The notes: a model not told the origin generated them from the sequence alone. Shown: positions 33,112 to 44,277, counted from the stretch's first letter. The stretch is DNA of 64,000 nucleotides from Candidatus Marithrix sp. (GCA_016744775.1 JADGDS010000007.1:118290-182289), one strand, 5' to 3'. Translations and numbers: made by a program.

Positions 33112-33643
33112 AAATTAGTTTCCTTAGCTTTGTAGTTGAAGTTCTGTATATAAATTAATACTTTATTCCCATAATAACTCCTAACGCCAGCGGCGCGAAA
33201 TAACTATTTAAGTTGAATATATCATAAAAGTTAGATTTTCTAATCTATAATCAAAACCCCATTTTTCATAAAATATATAGTCTGTTAATATTCTTGTTTT
33301 TAGGCTAATGGTTAAACTCATAAATCATAAAAGATTCTAACAATTAAAATCTCTGTCGCTCCGTTGCCGTTGGTCGGTTCCGTCTTCTCCACCAATCCTA
33401 CAGTTCCTACAGATACTGGTTACAAGCCCCAAGACCTGTCAGGTTTTAAAAACCTGACAGGTCTAAAACTCGACAATATCAATTTTCATTTCATCAAAAA
33501 TACAGCTTATCACAAAATTAAATACAAGCATTTGAAATCCTTTCACTATAAAAAGTATGATATTATTATTAATAATGACATTTAAGAAATACAGTTATGG
33601 TAAAATAAAGAATTTTAAAACCGTATTCTGATGAGTCTTATAT
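33112..33643. other. Gene-free region upstream of nuoG
   Basis: Holds, in order: AT-rich sequence with no clear frame; a short GC-rich island (about 33355-33430) of unknown origin; the palindrome at 33432-33464; and, from 33488, the intact partner of the duplicated nuoG upstream segment including the likely promoter zone (ATACAGTTATGGTAAAAT). A small frame at 33364-33585 runs through the palindrome and is not credible. Confidence 0.6.
33432..33464. repeat. Palindrome AGACCTGTCAGG..CCTGACAGGTCT
   Basis: Same palindrome family as 21494-21526 and 44063-44095, in opposite central polarity. Lies 180 nt before nuoG. Confidence 0.75.
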
Positions 33644-36007
33644 ATGGTAACTATTGAAATAGATGGCAAATCATACCAAGCTGAAGCTGGTCAAATGCTT
33701 ATTGAGCTAACAGATAATAATGGAATTGACATTCCTCGTTTCTGTTATCACAAAAAGTTATCAGTTGCAGCAAATTGTCGCATGTGTTTGGTTGAAGTAG
33801 AGAAAGCTCCTAAACCTTTACCAGCATGTGCAACCCCTATTATGGATGGGATGAAAGTATTCACCCGTTCTGAAAAAGCCCTTATAGCCCAAAAGTCTGT
33901 AATGGAATTCTTGCTTATTAATCACCCTTTAGATTGTCCAATTTGTGATCAAGGTGGTGAATGTGAATTGCAAGACGTTGCGGTTGGCTATGGCAAGGAT
34001 TTATCGCGTTATCAAGAAGGTAAGCGCGTTGTATTTGATAAAAATATCGGTCCATTGATTGCAACTGAAATGACCCGTTGCATTCATTGCACTCGTTGTG
34101 TGCGTTTTGGTCAAGAAATTAGTGGTATTCAAGAATTAGGTGCCACTGGGCGCGGTGAACATACCGAAATTGGAACTTATATTGAACAAAGTCTTAGTTC
34201 TGAATTATCAGGCAATATAATTGACTTATGTCCAGTAGGTGCATTAACATCTAAACCCTTTAGATTTAAAGCTCGTGCTTGGGAAATGCAACAAGCTGAG
34301 ACAATTGCACCTCATGATGCTGTGGGTTCTAACCTTTATGTGCATCTACGTAGCAAACAGCTCATGCGTGTAGCACCTAAAGAAAATGAAGCCGTAAATG
34401 AAGTGTGGATTTCTGATCGTGATCGTTTTAGTTATGAAGGCTTAACTGCTGATGATCGTTTAACCACTCCAATGATTAAACAAGATGGTAATTGGCAAGA
34501 AACAGATTGGGAAACAGCCTTAGCTTTTGCAAGTGAAAATTTGAAAAAGCTTGAAAGTAATAACATTGGAGCTTTAGCCTCAGCTACTGCTACTATAGAA
34601 GAATTATATTTATTACAAAAATTTATGCGCGGTATTGGCAGTCAAAATATTGATCATCGTCTGCGTCAAGTAGATTTTAGCGATCAAAATGATGCACCGC
34701 TATTCCCTTACTTAGGGCAAGCTATTGCTGATTTAGAAAATTCTGATGCCGCTTTAATTATAGGTTCACATTTACGTAAAGAACAACCGCTATTAAATCA
34801 TCGCTTACGTAAAGCAAGCTTAAACGGTGCTAAAATAATGCTGTTTAACCCTATAGATTATGATTTTAATTTCAAAATAGCAGAAAAAATCATTACAACT
34901 ACATGGGTAAAAAATTTAGCTGGAATTGCCAAAGCCTTACTAGAAACAGAAGCAACATTATTACCGGCAAAAATGCAAGAATTATTAGCAGAAGTTGAAA
35001 TTACTGAACAACAACGCGCTATTGCAACAGTATTATCTGCAACTCAGAAAGGCACGATTTTATTAGGTAATTTAGCAACTGCTCATCCACAATTTGCCGA
35101 TATTCGTAGCTTAGCCGCTATAATTGCTAAATTAAGTGGTGCTAATTTTGGCTATTGCGGAGAATCCTGTAATACTTCAGGGGCATGGTTAGCCGGCGCG
35201 TTGCCACATAGAACTGCTGGTGGTAAACCAGTAGAAAAGGCAGGATTAGATGCCCAAGCTATGCTTACACAAGGATTAAAAGGCTATATTTTATTGGGTC
35301 TTGAACCAGAACTAGATAATTGGAATGGTGTCGCTGCCTTAAACAGCCTAAAACAAGCAGAATTTGTAGTTTCATTAACCGCCTATAAAACAGCGGCAAT
35401 AGAAGAATATGCAAATGTAATATTACCTATAAGCTTATTTGCTGAAACATCAGGAACCTATGTAAATGTAGAAGGTAATTGGCAAAGTTTCAAAGGCATA
35501 ATACCACCACCCGGTGAAGCACGCCCAGCTTGGAAAATTTTACGAGTTTTAGGCAATTTATTTGAGCTAGAAGACTTTGAATATACAAGTTCTAATGAAG
35601 TCTCCGAAGAATTAAGTGAAATAATTGGCGATAAACTAGCAAATAACAAAATGGGTTGGCAAATTCCTGAAAAACTTGAAACACAAGAAGCAGAAGGAAT
35701 ACAACGCATTACAGAAATGCCAATTTACTCAGTAGATGCCTTAGTACGTCGCGCTGATGCCTTACAAAACACCATAGACGCGAAAATTACTAAAACTGCG
35801 CATATCAATGCCAAACTGGCAAACCAATTAAATGTAAATGAAACTAGTTATGTCCAAGTTAAACAGGATGAAATTATGTTCACATTAGCAGTTACTATTA
35901 ATGATCAACTACCTGATAATGCAGTATTAATATATGCTGGGCAAAATGCTACTGCTGGATGGCATGGGCAAGTTGAATTAAGTGCCACCACAGAAGGACA
36001 AACTTAA
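33644..36007 (+). CDS. nuoG: NADH-quinone oxidoreductase subunit G
   Basis: 787 residues. N-terminal 2Fe-2S domain ([21 protein letters not shown]), the His/Cys 4Fe-4S motif with [14 protein letters not shown], then [19 protein letters not shown] and [12 protein letters not shown] for further clusters, followed by a molybdopterin-oxidoreductase-like domain that is non-catalytic in complex I. It conducts electrons from NuoEF towards NuoI. It is the first intact nuo gene here; nuoA-F are not upstream, where accessory genes and a broken copy of this gene's 5' end are found instead. nuoH follows after 2 nt. Confidence 0.97.
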   Translation: MVTIEIDGKSYQAEAGQMLIELTDNNGIDIPRFCYHKKLSVAANCRMCLVEVEKAPKPLPACATPIMDGMKVFTRSEKALIAQKSVMEFLLINHPLDCPICDQGGECELQDVAVGYGKDLSRYQEGKRVVFDKNIGPLIATEMTRCIHCTRCVRFGQEISGIQELGATGRGEHTEIGTYIEQSLSSELSGNIIDLCPVGALTSKPFRFKARAWEMQQAETIAPHDAVGSNLYVHLRSKQLMRVAPKENEAVNEVWISDRDRFSYEGLTADDRLTTPMIKQDGNWQETDWETALAFASENLKKLESNNIGALASATATIEELYLLQKFMRGIGSQNIDHRLRQVDFSDQNDAPLFPYLGQAIADLENSDAALIIGSHLRKEQPLLNHRLRKASLNGAKIMLFNPIDYDFNFKIAEKIITTTWVKNLAGIAKALLETEATLLPAKMQELLAEVEITEQQRAIATVLSATQKGTILLGNLATAHPQFADIRSLAAIIAKLSGANFGYCGESCNTSGAWLAGALPHRTAGGKPVEKAGLDAQAMLTQGLKGYILLGLEPELDNWNGVAALNSLKQAEFVVSLTAYKTAAIEEYANVILPISLFAETSGTYVNVEGNWQSFKGIIPPPGEARPAWKILRVLGNLFELEDFEYTSSNEVSEELSEIIGDKLANNKMGWQIPEKLETQEAEGIQRITEMPIYSVDALVRRADALQNTIDAKITKTAHINAKLANQLNVNETSYVQVKQDEIMFTLAVTINDQLPDNAVLIYAGQNATAGWHGQVELSATTEGQT

Positions 36008-36009
36008 TT

Positions 36010-37029
36010 ATGGACACATTAATTTATTTAATTCTTACACTATTAAAAATTGTAGTAATTTTAGTGCCATTATTATTGTCTGTTGCCTACTTGACTTATT
36101 TAGAACGTAAAGTCATTGGTTACATGCAAGTACGTATTGGACCAAATCGCGTAGGACCTCGTGGATGGTTACAACCGATTGCTGATTTCGTCAAATTAGC
36201 ATTCAAAGAAATCATTATTCCTACCAAAGCCAATCGGTTCTTATTTGTAATTGCACCAATGTTAGTTTTGGCACCTGCCTTAGCAGCATGGGCAGTTATA
36301 CCATTTGCAGATGGCTGGGTATTAGCCAATATTGATGCTGGTTTATTATATATTTTAGCAATGACATCTGTAGGCGTATATGGAGTTCTAATCGCAGGAT
36401 GGGCTTCAAATTCCAAATATGCTTTGTTAGGAACTCTACGTTCAGCGGCACAAATTATTTCTTATGAAATTGCAATGGGCTTTGCCTTAGTAGGTGTATT
36501 AATGGCTGCTGGCAGTTTAAACTTAAGCGCGATAGTATCCGCACAAAGTGGTAGTTTATTAACTTGGTATTGGTTGCCACTACTACCATTATTTATGGTC
36601 TATTTAATATCAGGAATAGCAGAAACCAATCGCGCCCCCTTTGACGTTGCAGAAGGTGAATCAGAAATTGTTGCTGGTTTTCATGTTGAATACAGCGGCT
36701 TGTTATTTGCCATCTTCTTCCTAGCAGAATATGCCAACATGATATTAATAGCAGCATTAACTGTTATCATGTTTTTAGGTGGTTGGTTATCACCATTTCA
36801 AGGCACCTTTTTAGAAGCAGCATTTGCATGGGTACCCGGTATATTTTGGTTTTTACTAAAAATTTCTGTTATTTTATTTTCATTTTTATGGCTTCGAGCT
36901 ACTTTTCCACGTTACCGTTATGATCAAATCATGCGCTTAGGCTGGAAAGTATTTATTCCTATTACATTAGTATGGATAGTTGTTATTGGTATTGCCATAC
37001 TAGCTAAACTACCACCTTGGTTTAATTAA
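36010..37029 (+). CDS. nuoH: NADH-quinone oxidoreductase subunit H
   Basis: 339 residues, about eight membrane helices. Signature segments: [32 protein letters not shown], the conserved glutamate-rich loop [20 protein letters not shown] and [16 protein letters not shown]. NuoH forms the quinone entry chamber and links it to the proton-pumping arm. Tightly packed between nuoG and nuoI. Confidence 0.97.
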   Translation: MDTLIYLILTLLKIVVILVPLLLSVAYLTYLERKVIGYMQVRIGPNRVGPRGWLQPIADFVKLAFKEIIIPTKANRFLFVIAPMLVLAPALAAWAVIPFADGWVLANIDAGLLYILAMTSVGVYGVLIAGWASNSKYALLGTLRSAAQIISYEIAMGFALVGVLMAAGSLNLSAIVSAQSGSLLTWYWLPLLPLFMVYLISGIAETNRAPFDVAEGESEIVAGFHVEYSGLLFAIFFLAEYANMILIAALTVIMFLGGWLSPFQGTFLEAAFAWVPGIFWFLLKISVILFSFLWLRATFPRYRYDQIMRLGWKVFIPITLVWIVVIGIAILAKLPPWFN

Positions 37030-37030
37030 A

Positions 37031-37519
37031 ATGAAAGCAATAAAAGATTATATTCAGAGACTATTTCTCTGGGAAATGTTTAAAGGCTTAAACATTACTG
37101 GGCGTTATTTATTTAAGAAAAAAATAACCGTCCAATATCCAGAAGAAAAAACTCCACAATCCCATCGTTTTAGAGGACATCACGCACTACGCCGCTATCC
37201 AAATGGCGAAGAACGTTGTATTGCTTGTAAACTATGTGAAGCAGTTTGCCCAGCACTAGCAATTACCATTGAAGCAGAACAACGCGCAGATGGTACACGT
37301 CGTACAACTCGCTATGACATCGACTTAACCAAATGTATTTTTTGTGGATATTGTGAAGAATCCTGCCCAGTTGATTCTATAGTCGAAACCAGACACTTTG
37401 AATATCATGGTGAACAACATGGAGATTTAATAATGACTAAAGAAAAATTATTAGCATTGGGAGACAAATTGGAACCACAACTAGCCGCTGATAGAGCTTA
37501 TGATGCCAAATATCGTTAA
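37031..37519 (+). CDS. nuoI: NADH-quinone oxidoreductase subunit I
   Basis: 162 residues. Two 4Fe-4S motifs: [13 protein letters not shown] and [14 protein letters not shown]. Carries clusters N6a and N6b between NuoG and NuoB. The last 20 bases overlap the start of the secreted repeat protein gene in another frame. Confidence 0.97.
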   Translation: MKAIKDYIQRLFLWEMFKGLNITGRYLFKKKITVQYPEEKTPQSHRFRGHHALRRYPNGEERCIACKLCEAVCPALAITIEAEQRADGTRRTTRYDIDLTKCIFCGYCEESCPVDSIVETRHFEYHGEQHGDLIMTKEKLLALGDKLEPQLAADRAYDAKYR

Positions 37520-38198
37520 AACACTAACAATACAAATACTATTATTAGTAGTATTTAGCACCGTTCAAGCAGATGAAATTGAAAAAAAATATTACGATAA
37601 TGGAGCTGTGCAATTTCAATATGAATATAGAAATGGTAAATTGCATGGCAGTATTGAAGAATATTATCAAACTGGCGAATTAAAAGCTGAATACCATTAT
37701 AATTCAGGTGATTTAATTGGTAAAAAAACTTTTTCTCGGGAAGGTAAGTTAGAACATGAACTTAAAATTAAAAATAATGATAAATATGAAACTCAGTTAG
37801 AATATTATCGCTCAGGAGAATTATTTCGTAAACGTAGCCTAATCAATGGCAAACGAGAAGGTTTAGAAATTGAATTCTATCGAAATGGCAATAAAAAAGC
37901 TGAACGTAATTATCTCAATGGCAAAAAAAATGGTGTTGCCAGAGGTTATCATTATAATGGTAAAGTACAAGGTGACTGGATATTTAAAAATGCTGAACCA
38001 GTTTTGGCAACTATTTATTATAGTTCAGGAGAAAAATGGTTGGTACATAAATTTGATGGTAACGGTCGTTTAAATGGTACCAGTAAAGAATATGATAAAG
38101 AAGGCAACTTGATGGCTATGAGATATTATACGGATGATGAAATGGTTAAAAGAAACAAAATTAGACCTTGGTTACGATGGATATATATATTTGATTAG
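37500..38198 (+). CDS. Exported YwqK/MORN-type repeat protein inside the nuo operon
   Basis: 232 residues. Sec signal peptide ([14 protein letters not shown]), then tandem ~24-residue repeats of the type [61 protein letters not shown], the MORN_2/YwqK antitoxin-like family. These form beta-solenoids; their role is usually unknown. The start (37500 or the next ATG at 37503) lies inside nuoI and the stop is 14 nt before nuoJ, so it is co-transcribed with complex I. It is not a complex I subunit known to me. Confidence 0.88.
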   Translation: MMPNIVKTLTIQILLLVVFSTVQADEIEKKYYDNGAVQFQYEYRNGKLHGSIEEYYQTGELKAEYHYNSGDLIGKKTFSREGKLEHELKIKNNDKYETQLEYYRSGELFRKRSLINGKREGLEIEFYRNGNKKAERNYLNGKKNGVARGYHYNGKVQGDWIFKNAEPVLATIYYSSGEKWLVHKFDGNGRLNGTSKEYDKEGNLMAMRYYTDDEMVKRNKIRPWLRWIYIFD

Positions 38199-38212
38199 TT
38201 GGTAATAAACCC

Positions 38213-38776
38213 ATGATAAAAATTACTTTTTACTTATTTTCACTCATTTTAATTTTTGCCGCTAGTCGCGTCATTACAATTAAAAATCCGGTTCATGCCG
38301 CTTTGTTCTTAGTATTAGCGTTTTTTTCCTCGGCTGCAATTTGGCTGATATTGCAAGCGGAATTTCTCGCAATGGTACTAATTTTAGTTTATGTTGGCGC
38401 TGTGATGGTGTTGTTTCTATTTGTATTAATGATGTTAAATGTTAATTTTGATACTTTACGCGAAGGTTTTGTACGTCATTTACCACTAGCTGCCTTTGTT
38501 GGTGCAGTGATTTTGCTAGAAATGGTTTTGGTAGTTGGTACATGGCATCATGCTCTTCCAACAGAAGTTGCTACTGGTAGCAATACTGCCGCTTTAGGAT
38601 CAGTCTTATATACTGAATATGTCTATCCTTTTGAAATTGCAGCGGCAATTTTATTGGTTGCAATGATAGCAGCAATTGCTTTAACCATGCGCCCACATAC
38701 ACGATCTAAATACCAAAAACCGGAACAACAGGTTAGAGTACGTCGTGAAGATCGAATCAGAATTATCAAGGATTAA
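38213..38776 (+). CDS. nuoJ: NADH-quinone oxidoreductase subunit J
   Basis: 187 residues, five membrane helices. Conserved [44 protein letters not shown] with the pi-bulge region of helix 3, then a basic C-terminal tail. It helps couple the quinone site to the pumps. Confidence 0.95.
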   Translation: MIKITFYLFSLILIFAASRVITIKNPVHAALFLVLAFFSSAAIWLILQAEFLAMVLILVYVGAVMVLFLFVLMMLNVNFDTLREGFVRHLPLAAFVGAVILLEMVLVVGTWHHALPTEVATGSNTAALGSVLYTEYVYPFEIAAAILLVAMIAAIALTMRPHTRSKYQKPEQQVRVRREDRIRIIKD

Positions 38777-38778
38777 TT

Positions 38779-39084
38779 ATGCCTGAATTAAATGAATTTC
38801 TAATTGTAGGAGCGGTATTATTCTGTATTAGTGCCGCTGGTATTTTTCTAAATAGGAAAAATCTGCTAATTATACTTATGTGTATTGAGTTGATGTTGTT
38901 ATCAGTCAATATGAATTTTATTGCATTTTCTTATTTTAATGCTGATTTAGCTGGGCAAGTATTTGTATTTTTTATCCTAACTGTAGCAGCGGCTGAATCT
39001 GCTATTGGTTTAGCGATATTAATAATACTATTTCGTAATAAATACAGCATTAATGTCGATGACATTGATACCATGAAAGGATAA
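38779..39084 (+). CDS. nuoK: NADH-quinone oxidoreductase subunit K
   Basis: 101 residues, three helices. The two conserved membrane glutamates are in [17 protein letters not shown] and [13 protein letters not shown]. Two nt after nuoJ, MrpC-like pumping module. Confidence 0.96.
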   Translation: MPELNEFLIVGAVLFCISAAGIFLNRKNLLIILMCIELMLLSVNMNFIAFSYFNADLAGQVFVFFILTVAAAESAIGLAILIILFRNKYSINVDDIDTMKG

Positions 39085-39094
39085 AATTAACGAT

Positions 39095-41038
39095 ATGCAA
39101 AATATTTCTCTTGCGATTGTATTAGTTCCACTATTTGGAGCCATTATTGCGGGATTATTCCCAGTTAGTAGGCGCGTTGCCCATTCGGTAACAATTGGCG
39201 GAGTTGGTTTATCCTTTTTTCTATCTATATATGTATTTTATAAGGTAATTTTATTAGGAGAAGGAACTTTTAATCAAACCCTTTATACATGGTTAGAAGT
39301 TGGTGCTATAAAGTTTGAAATCGGCTTTATGGTTGATTCTCTTACTGCTATGATGATGTTGGTTGTCACCTTCGTATCATGGATGGTACATATTTATACC
39401 GTTGGTTATATGCGCGATGATCCGGGTTATAATCGCTTTTTTAGCTATATTTCCTTATTTACTTTTGCCATGTTGATGTTGGTGATGTCAAATAACTTTA
39501 TGCAGTTATTTTTTGGCTGGGAAGCGGTAGGTTTAGTCTCTTATTTGTTAATCGGTTTCTGGTTTACTAGAGAATCTGCGATTTATGCGAACTTAAAAGC
39601 CTTTTTAGTTAATCGCGTTGGTGATTTTGGCTTTATTTTAGGAATTGCAGCAGTCTTGATGACTTTTAATAGTTTGAATTATGTTGAAGTATTTAATCAA
39701 GCTGATCAACATAAAGATGCAGTGATGCAAATCATTCCCGGTTTGGATTGGTCAGTTATGACTGTTATCTGTATTTTACTGTTTATCGGTGCTATGGGTA
39801 AATCTGCGCAATTTCCGTTACATGTCTGGTTGCCAGATTCTATGGAAGGTCCTACACCTATTTCAGCCTTAATCCATGCAGCAACAATGGTTACAGCAGG
39901 TATATTTATGGTAGCGCGTATGTCGCCATTGTTTGAACTAAGTACAACTGCACTTAGTTTTGTGATGGTAATTGGTGCTATTACAGCCTTATTTATGGGC
40001 TTATTAGGCTTGGTACAAAACGACATCAAACGAGTTGTAGCTTACTCTACCTTATCACAATTAGGTTATATGACTGTAGCTTTAGGAGCCTCAGCTTATG
40101 CTGCTGGTGTTTTCCATCTCATGACACATGCCTTCTTTAAAGCCTTATTATTCTTAGGTGCAGGATCAGTTATTATTGCTATGCACCATGAACAAGATAT
40201 GCGTAAAATGGGTGGACTTAAAAAATATCTGCCAATTACCTATTGGACAGCATTAATAGGCTCCTTAGCGTTGATTGGATTCCCCGGCTTCTCTGGATTT
40301 TTCTCCAAAGATGCTATTATAGAAGCCACTCATCAAGCTTATGAAGCAGAACGCGCAGGTGCAGGTTTTGCCTATTATTCAGTTTTATTAGGTGTATTCA
40401 TTACCGCTCTATATAGTTTCCGCATGTTTTTCTTAACCTTCCACGGCAAAGAACGTATGGATGAACATACACGTAGTCACCTACATGAAAGTCCAAAAGT
40501 AGTAACCATACCTTTGATTTTATTAGCGATACCATCCGTAATTATAGGAATGTTGACCATAGAACCAATGTTGTTTGGTGAATATTTCAAAGGTGTAATA
40601 GCACATAATCCTTTCAATCCAGAAAACTATCATGGCGTAATAGGATTTATTGGGCATGGATTATTACAACCACCATTTTGGTTAGCAATGGCAGGTGTAG
40701 GAACAGCCTATTATCTATATATGAAAGCACCTCAAATTCCTGAACAAATAACATATCGTTGTAATATGTTTCATAAAATCCTATTGGATAAATATGGTTT
40801 TGATAGATTCAATGATTGGTTCTTTGCTGGTGGTACACGTAAAATTGGTAACGGTTTATGGAAAATAGGTGACATCAAAATCATTGAAGGTATAGTAAAC
40901 GGTATTGCTAAGATGGTACTTTGGCTATCTAGCGTCATTCGCCATACTCAAACTGGCTTACTATATCATTACGCCTTTGCTATGATTCTAGGGCTGGCGG
41001 TATTATTGGGAATTTTCGTCTTTGGAGCTAAGTTATAA
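39095..41038 (+). CDS. nuoL: NADH-quinone oxidoreductase subunit L
   Basis: 647 residues, about sixteen helices of the antiporter-like fold. Key segments: FFGWEAVGLVSYLLIGFW with the pumping glutamate, GAMGKSAQFPLHVWLPDSM with the functional lysine, and a C-terminal lateral helix that clamps the pumps together. It is the distal pump of complex I. Confidence 0.97.
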   Translation: MQNISLAIVLVPLFGAIIAGLFPVSRRVAHSVTIGGVGLSFFLSIYVFYKVILLGEGTFNQTLYTWLEVGAIKFEIGFMVDSLTAMMMLVVTFVSWMVHIYTVGYMRDDPGYNRFFSYISLFTFAMLMLVMSNNFMQLFFGWEAVGLVSYLLIGFWFTRESAIYANLKAFLVNRVGDFGFILGIAAVLMTFNSLNYVEVFNQADQHKDAVMQIIPGLDWSVMTVICILLFIGAMGKSAQFPLHVWLPDSMEGPTPISALIHAATMVTAGIFMVARMSPLFELSTTALSFVMVIGAITALFMGLLGLVQNDIKRVVAYSTLSQLGYMTVALGASAYAAGVFHLMTHAFFKALLFLGAGSVIIAMHHEQDMRKMGGLKKYLPITYWTALIGSLALIGFPGFSGFFSKDAIIEATHQAYEAERAGAGFAYYSVLLGVFITALYSFRMFFLTFHGKERMDEHTRSHLHESPKVVTIPLILLAIPSVIIGMLTIEPMLFGEYFKGVIAHNPFNPENYHGVIGFIGHGLLQPPFWLAMAGVGTAYYLYMKAPQIPEQITYRCNMFHKILLDKYGFDRFNDWFFAGGTRKIGNGLWKIGDIKIIEGIVNGIAKMVLWLSSVIRHTQTGLLYHYAFAMILGLAVLLGIFVFGAKL

Positions 41039-41043
41039 CTGAT

Positions 41044-42531
41044 ATGTTTACTGATTTTTCATTACTAAGTCTATTAATATGGTTGCCAATACTAGGTGGT
41101 ATTTGGGTAATCATCCTTGGAAACAATCAAGCCTCAATTGCTCGCCCAATTGCCTTGGCAGTATCATTAGTGACATTTTTATTGTCACTAATCCTATATT
41201 TTGGATTTGATACCACAACTCATACCATGCAATTCACAGAAAAATTGTCTTGGATACCAGCTTTTAATATAGAATATTCATTAGGCGTAGATGGCATATC
41301 TATGCCATTGATTATATTAACAACTTTTACTACAGTATTAGTAATATTAGCTGGTTGGGAAGTGATTCAAGATAAAGCGGCTCATTACATGGCAGCCTTC
41401 CTGATTATGAATGGTTTAATGGTTGGTGTATTTGCTGCTTTAGATGCAATTCTGTTTTATGTGCTATGGGAAGCCATGTTGATACCAATGTTTCTCATCA
41501 TAGGTATTTGGGGTGGACCAAACCGCGTTTATGCAACTATTAAGTTCTTCCTTTATACCTTTTTAGGTTCGGTATTTATGCTAATTGCATTGTTATATTT
41601 ATATTCACAATCAAATAGCTTTGCACTTCTGGATTATCATAAGTTAGCGATACCGATGGAAGCTCAAATTCTGATCTTCTTAGCATTTTTGATTGCATTT
41701 GCTGTTAAGGTTCCAATGTGGCCGGTGCATACTTGGTTGCCAGATGCTCACGTTGAAGCACCAACTGGTGGTTCAGTAATCTTGGCTGCAATCATGTTAA
41801 AAATGGGTGGTTATGGTTTCTTACGCTTTAGCTTGCCTATTACTCCTGATGCTAGTCAGGAATTAGCTTGGCTCGTTATAAGCTTATCGCTAATAGCCAT
41901 TGTTTATATATCATTTGTCGCGCTAGTACAGCAAGACATGAAAAAACTCATTGCTTATTCTTCGATTTCACATATGGGATTTGCGACATTAGGCTTTTTC
42001 CTTGGTAGTAGTGTAATGGGAATAGAAGGCGGCATGGTACAAATGATCTCACATGGATTTATTTCAGGAGCCTTATTCCTCTGTGTAGGAATACTTTATG
42101 ATCGCTTACATAGCCGTCAAATCAAAGACTATGGTGGAGTTGCCAATACAATGCCGAAATTTGCAATGTTTGCAGTACTATTTGCAATGGCAAACAGCGG
42201 CTTACCAGCAACATCAGGATTTGTAGGAGAATTCTTAGTAATTCTAGCATCATTTAAAGTAAACTTCTGGATAGCTTTTGCTGCTGCGACTATAATGATC
42301 CTTGGAGCCGCTTATACTTTATGGATGGTTAAACGAGTATTCTATGGAGCAGTGGGTAATGAAGGAGTAGCGGCTTTAAAAGATATAAATGGACGCGAAA
42401 CCTTAATTTTAACCACATTAGCAATAATGGTGTTATTCTTTGGTATTTATCCAGCACCAATGTTGGATGTGATGCACAGCACTGTAGAACATTTGGTTCA
42501 ACATATTGGTATATCTAAAATACCAAATTAA
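41044..42531 (+). CDS. nuoM: NADH-quinone oxidoreductase subunit M
   Basis: 495 residues, fourteen helices. FYVLWEAMLIPMFLIIGIWGG contains the conserved glutamate; FAVKVPMWPVHTWLPDAHVE the lysine region; SHGFISGALFL the broken helix. Middle proton pump. A repeat-containing 85-nt gap separates it from nuoN. Confidence 0.97.
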   Translation: MFTDFSLLSLLIWLPILGGIWVIILGNNQASIARPIALAVSLVTFLLSLILYFGFDTTTHTMQFTEKLSWIPAFNIEYSLGVDGISMPLIILTTFTTVLVILAGWEVIQDKAAHYMAAFLIMNGLMVGVFAALDAILFYVLWEAMLIPMFLIIGIWGGPNRVYATIKFFLYTFLGSVFMLIALLYLYSQSNSFALLDYHKLAIPMEAQILIFLAFLIAFAVKVPMWPVHTWLPDAHVEAPTGGSVILAAIMLKMGGYGFLRFSLPITPDASQELAWLVISLSLIAIVYISFVALVQQDMKKLIAYSSISHMGFATLGFFLGSSVMGIEGGMVQMISHGFISGALFLCVGILYDRLHSRQIKDYGGVANTMPKFAMFAVLFAMANSGLPATSGFVGEFLVILASFKVNFWIAFAAATIMILGAAYTLWMVKRVFYGAVGNEGVAALKDINGRETLILTTLAIMVLFFGIYPAPMLDVMHSTVEHLVQHIGISKIPN

Positions 42532-42550
42532 TTGAATTTCCTTTCATTTT

Positions 42551-42593
42551 GGAGTACAAAGCGCAGCTTTGACAAAGCTTTGCTTTGAACTCC
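42551..42593. repeat. Palindromic repeat, family GGAGTACAAAGCG
   Basis: GGAGTACAAAGCGCAGCTTTG then CAAAGCTTTGCTTTGAACTCC in the nuoM-nuoN gap. It contains an in-frame ATG (42569) that would falsely lengthen nuoN by 16 residues. A hairpin here could lower readthrough or protect the upstream mRNA. Confidence 0.75.
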
Positions 42594-42616
42594 AGTTTTT
42601 AAGACAGCAAAAAAAA

Positions 42617-44056
42617 ATGACCCTAACATTAAATACAACATTAATATTACCAGAAATCATAATGCTAACAATGGCTTGTGTCATATTAGCCCTTGATGCT
42701 TATTTACCTAAAAACTTAAAAGGTTTAACTTATCAATTAACTCAAGGTACTTTAATCGCTACCGCCATCTTAATTTTTGCTACTTATCCTGAGAAATCAG
42801 AATTGGCTATGAATGGCATGTTTATCAACGATGTTATGAGTACTATTTTAAAACTCTTTATTTTATTAATCGTTTTTTTAGCATTTCTTTATTCACGACA
42901 ATATTTAAGTGATCGTAAGCTTTTAAAAGGTGAATATTTGGTATTAGGTTTATTTGCCACCTTGGGTATGATGATAATGGTATCCGCTAATAGTTTATTA
43001 ACAATCTATTTAGGTTTAGAACTATTATCTTTGTCATTATACACAATGGTTGCGATGAATCGTGATTCACAACAAGCCTCTGAAGCGGCAATGAAATATT
43101 TTGTTTTAGGTGCTTTAGCTTCTGGTATGTTGTTATATGGAATGTCAATTATATATGGCGTTACCGGAACTTTAGATTTAAATGCGATTGCTCAAGCTAT
43201 CAGCCAAACAACTGAACATAAAACTATTTTAGTATTTGGATTAGTATTTATAGTCATAGGTTTAGCATTTAAATTAGGCGCAGTACCATTTCACGTTTGG
43301 ATTCCAGATGTCTATCAAGGCGCACCAACAGCAGTTACTTTATTCATAGCAAGTGCCCCGAAAATTGCTGCATTTGCAATGTTAATCCGTTTACTTCATG
43401 ATGGAATGCAAGATTTACATGGCGATTGGCAAAACATATTGATTTTATTATCAATCCTATCAATGGCAATTGGTAATATTATCGCGATTGCCCAAACTAA
43501 TATTAAGCGGATGTTAGCTTATTCTACTATTGCTCACGTTGGTTATCTATTGCTTGGAATCTTGACAGGCACAAAAGCAGGCTATGCCGCTTCCATGTTT
43601 TATGTATTAGTTTATACACTAATGACAGTTGGTGGATTTGGCATGATATTGTTACTAAGTAAAGCTGGTTTTGAAGCAGAAAGATTAGAAGACTTCAAAG
43701 GCTTAAACCAAAGAAACCCTTGGTATGCAGCAATAATGCTAATACTAATGCTATCAATGGCAGGCATACCACCAATGTTAGGCTTCTGGGCAAAATGGGC
43801 AGTTTTAACACAAGTAGTACAGGCAGGCTTTGTATGGTTGGCAATCATTGCAGTAATATTTGCGATAATTGGCGTGTTTTACTATTTGCGAGTAATTAAG
43901 TTGATGTATTTTGATGATGCAGAAGACTTAACCCCGATTACAGCTAATACAGATATAAAAATAGCACTCAGCGCAAATGCTATACTTATTTTAATGTTGG
44001 GATTAATGCCATCTGGCTTGATTTCGCTGTGTTTGGGGGCTTTTGGGGTTAATTAA
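42617..44056 (+). CDS. nuoN: NADH-quinone oxidoreductase subunit N
   Basis: 479 residues. [23 protein letters not shown] holds the conserved glutamate; [24 protein letters not shown] the lysine segment. The start at 42617 gives the normal N-terminus ([19 protein letters not shown]); the earlier ATG belongs to a repeat. It is the proximal pump and the last nuo gene, followed directly by a palindrome. Confidence 0.96.
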   Translation: MTLTLNTTLILPEIIMLTMACVILALDAYLPKNLKGLTYQLTQGTLIATAILIFATYPEKSELAMNGMFINDVMSTILKLFILLIVFLAFLYSRQYLSDRKLLKGEYLVLGLFATLGMMIMVSANSLLTIYLGLELLSLSLYTMVAMNRDSQQASEAAMKYFVLGALASGMLLYGMSIIYGVTGTLDLNAIAQAISQTTEHKTILVFGLVFIVIGLAFKLGAVPFHVWIPDVYQGAPTAVTLFIASAPKIAAFAMLIRLLHDGMQDLHGDWQNILILLSILSMAIGNIIAIAQTNIKRMLAYSTIAHVGYLLLGILTGTKAGYAASMFYVLVYTLMTVGGFGMILLLSKAGFEAERLEDFKGLNQRNPWYAAIMLILMLSMAGIPPMLGFWAKWAVLTQVVQAGFVWLAIIAVIFAIIGVFYYLRVIKLMYFDDAEDLTPITANTDIKIALSANAILILMLGLMPSGLISLCLGAFGVN

Positions 44057-44062
44057 GAAACC

Positions 44063-44095
44063 AAACCTGACAGGTTTTTAAAACCTGTCAGGTTT
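44063..44095. repeat. Palindrome AAACCTGACAGG..CCTGTCAGGTTT after nuoN
   Basis: Third copy of the ACCTGACAGG palindrome, 6 nt after the nuoN stop. It may terminate the nuo transcript in both directions. Confidence 0.75.
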
Positions 44096-44118
44096 AATGG
44101 ATACAAAGGATATAAACA

Positions 44119-44277
44119 ATGCTACAAACTATTGAAGTCATGGTTGAGCCATCTAAGCGAGGCTCTGGGGAAGCTGTACTGAAATTTTTGGATCAAAATT
44201 CACTAAAACAGGAACACAGGCGTTCAATTGAAGAAATTAACAAATATATTGAACAGGAACGTAATGCGTGGGAATAA
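44119..44277 (+). CDS. Small acidic/basic helical protein, antitoxin-like
   Basis: 52 residues: LQTIEVMVEPSKRGSGEAVL, then KFLDQNSLKQEHRRSIEEIN and KYIEQERNAWE. AAGGA lies 9 nt before the ATG and a strong terminator follows at 44315-44341, so it is probably expressed. Size and helical, charged C-terminus resemble small antitoxins found upstream of PIN or RelE toxins, but no toxin follows. I do not assign a family. Confidence 0.5.
   Translation: MLQTIEVMVEPSKRGSGEAVLKFLDQNSLKQEHRRSIEEINKYIEQERNAWE

Noticed and set aside
33364..33585. 73-codon frame before nuoG
   Set aside because: Runs through the GC-rich scrap, a palindrome and the duplicated nuoG leader; no protein character.
42569..42616. 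Upstream start for NuoN
   Set aside because: The ATG lies in a dispersed palindrome; the family N-terminus fits 42617.
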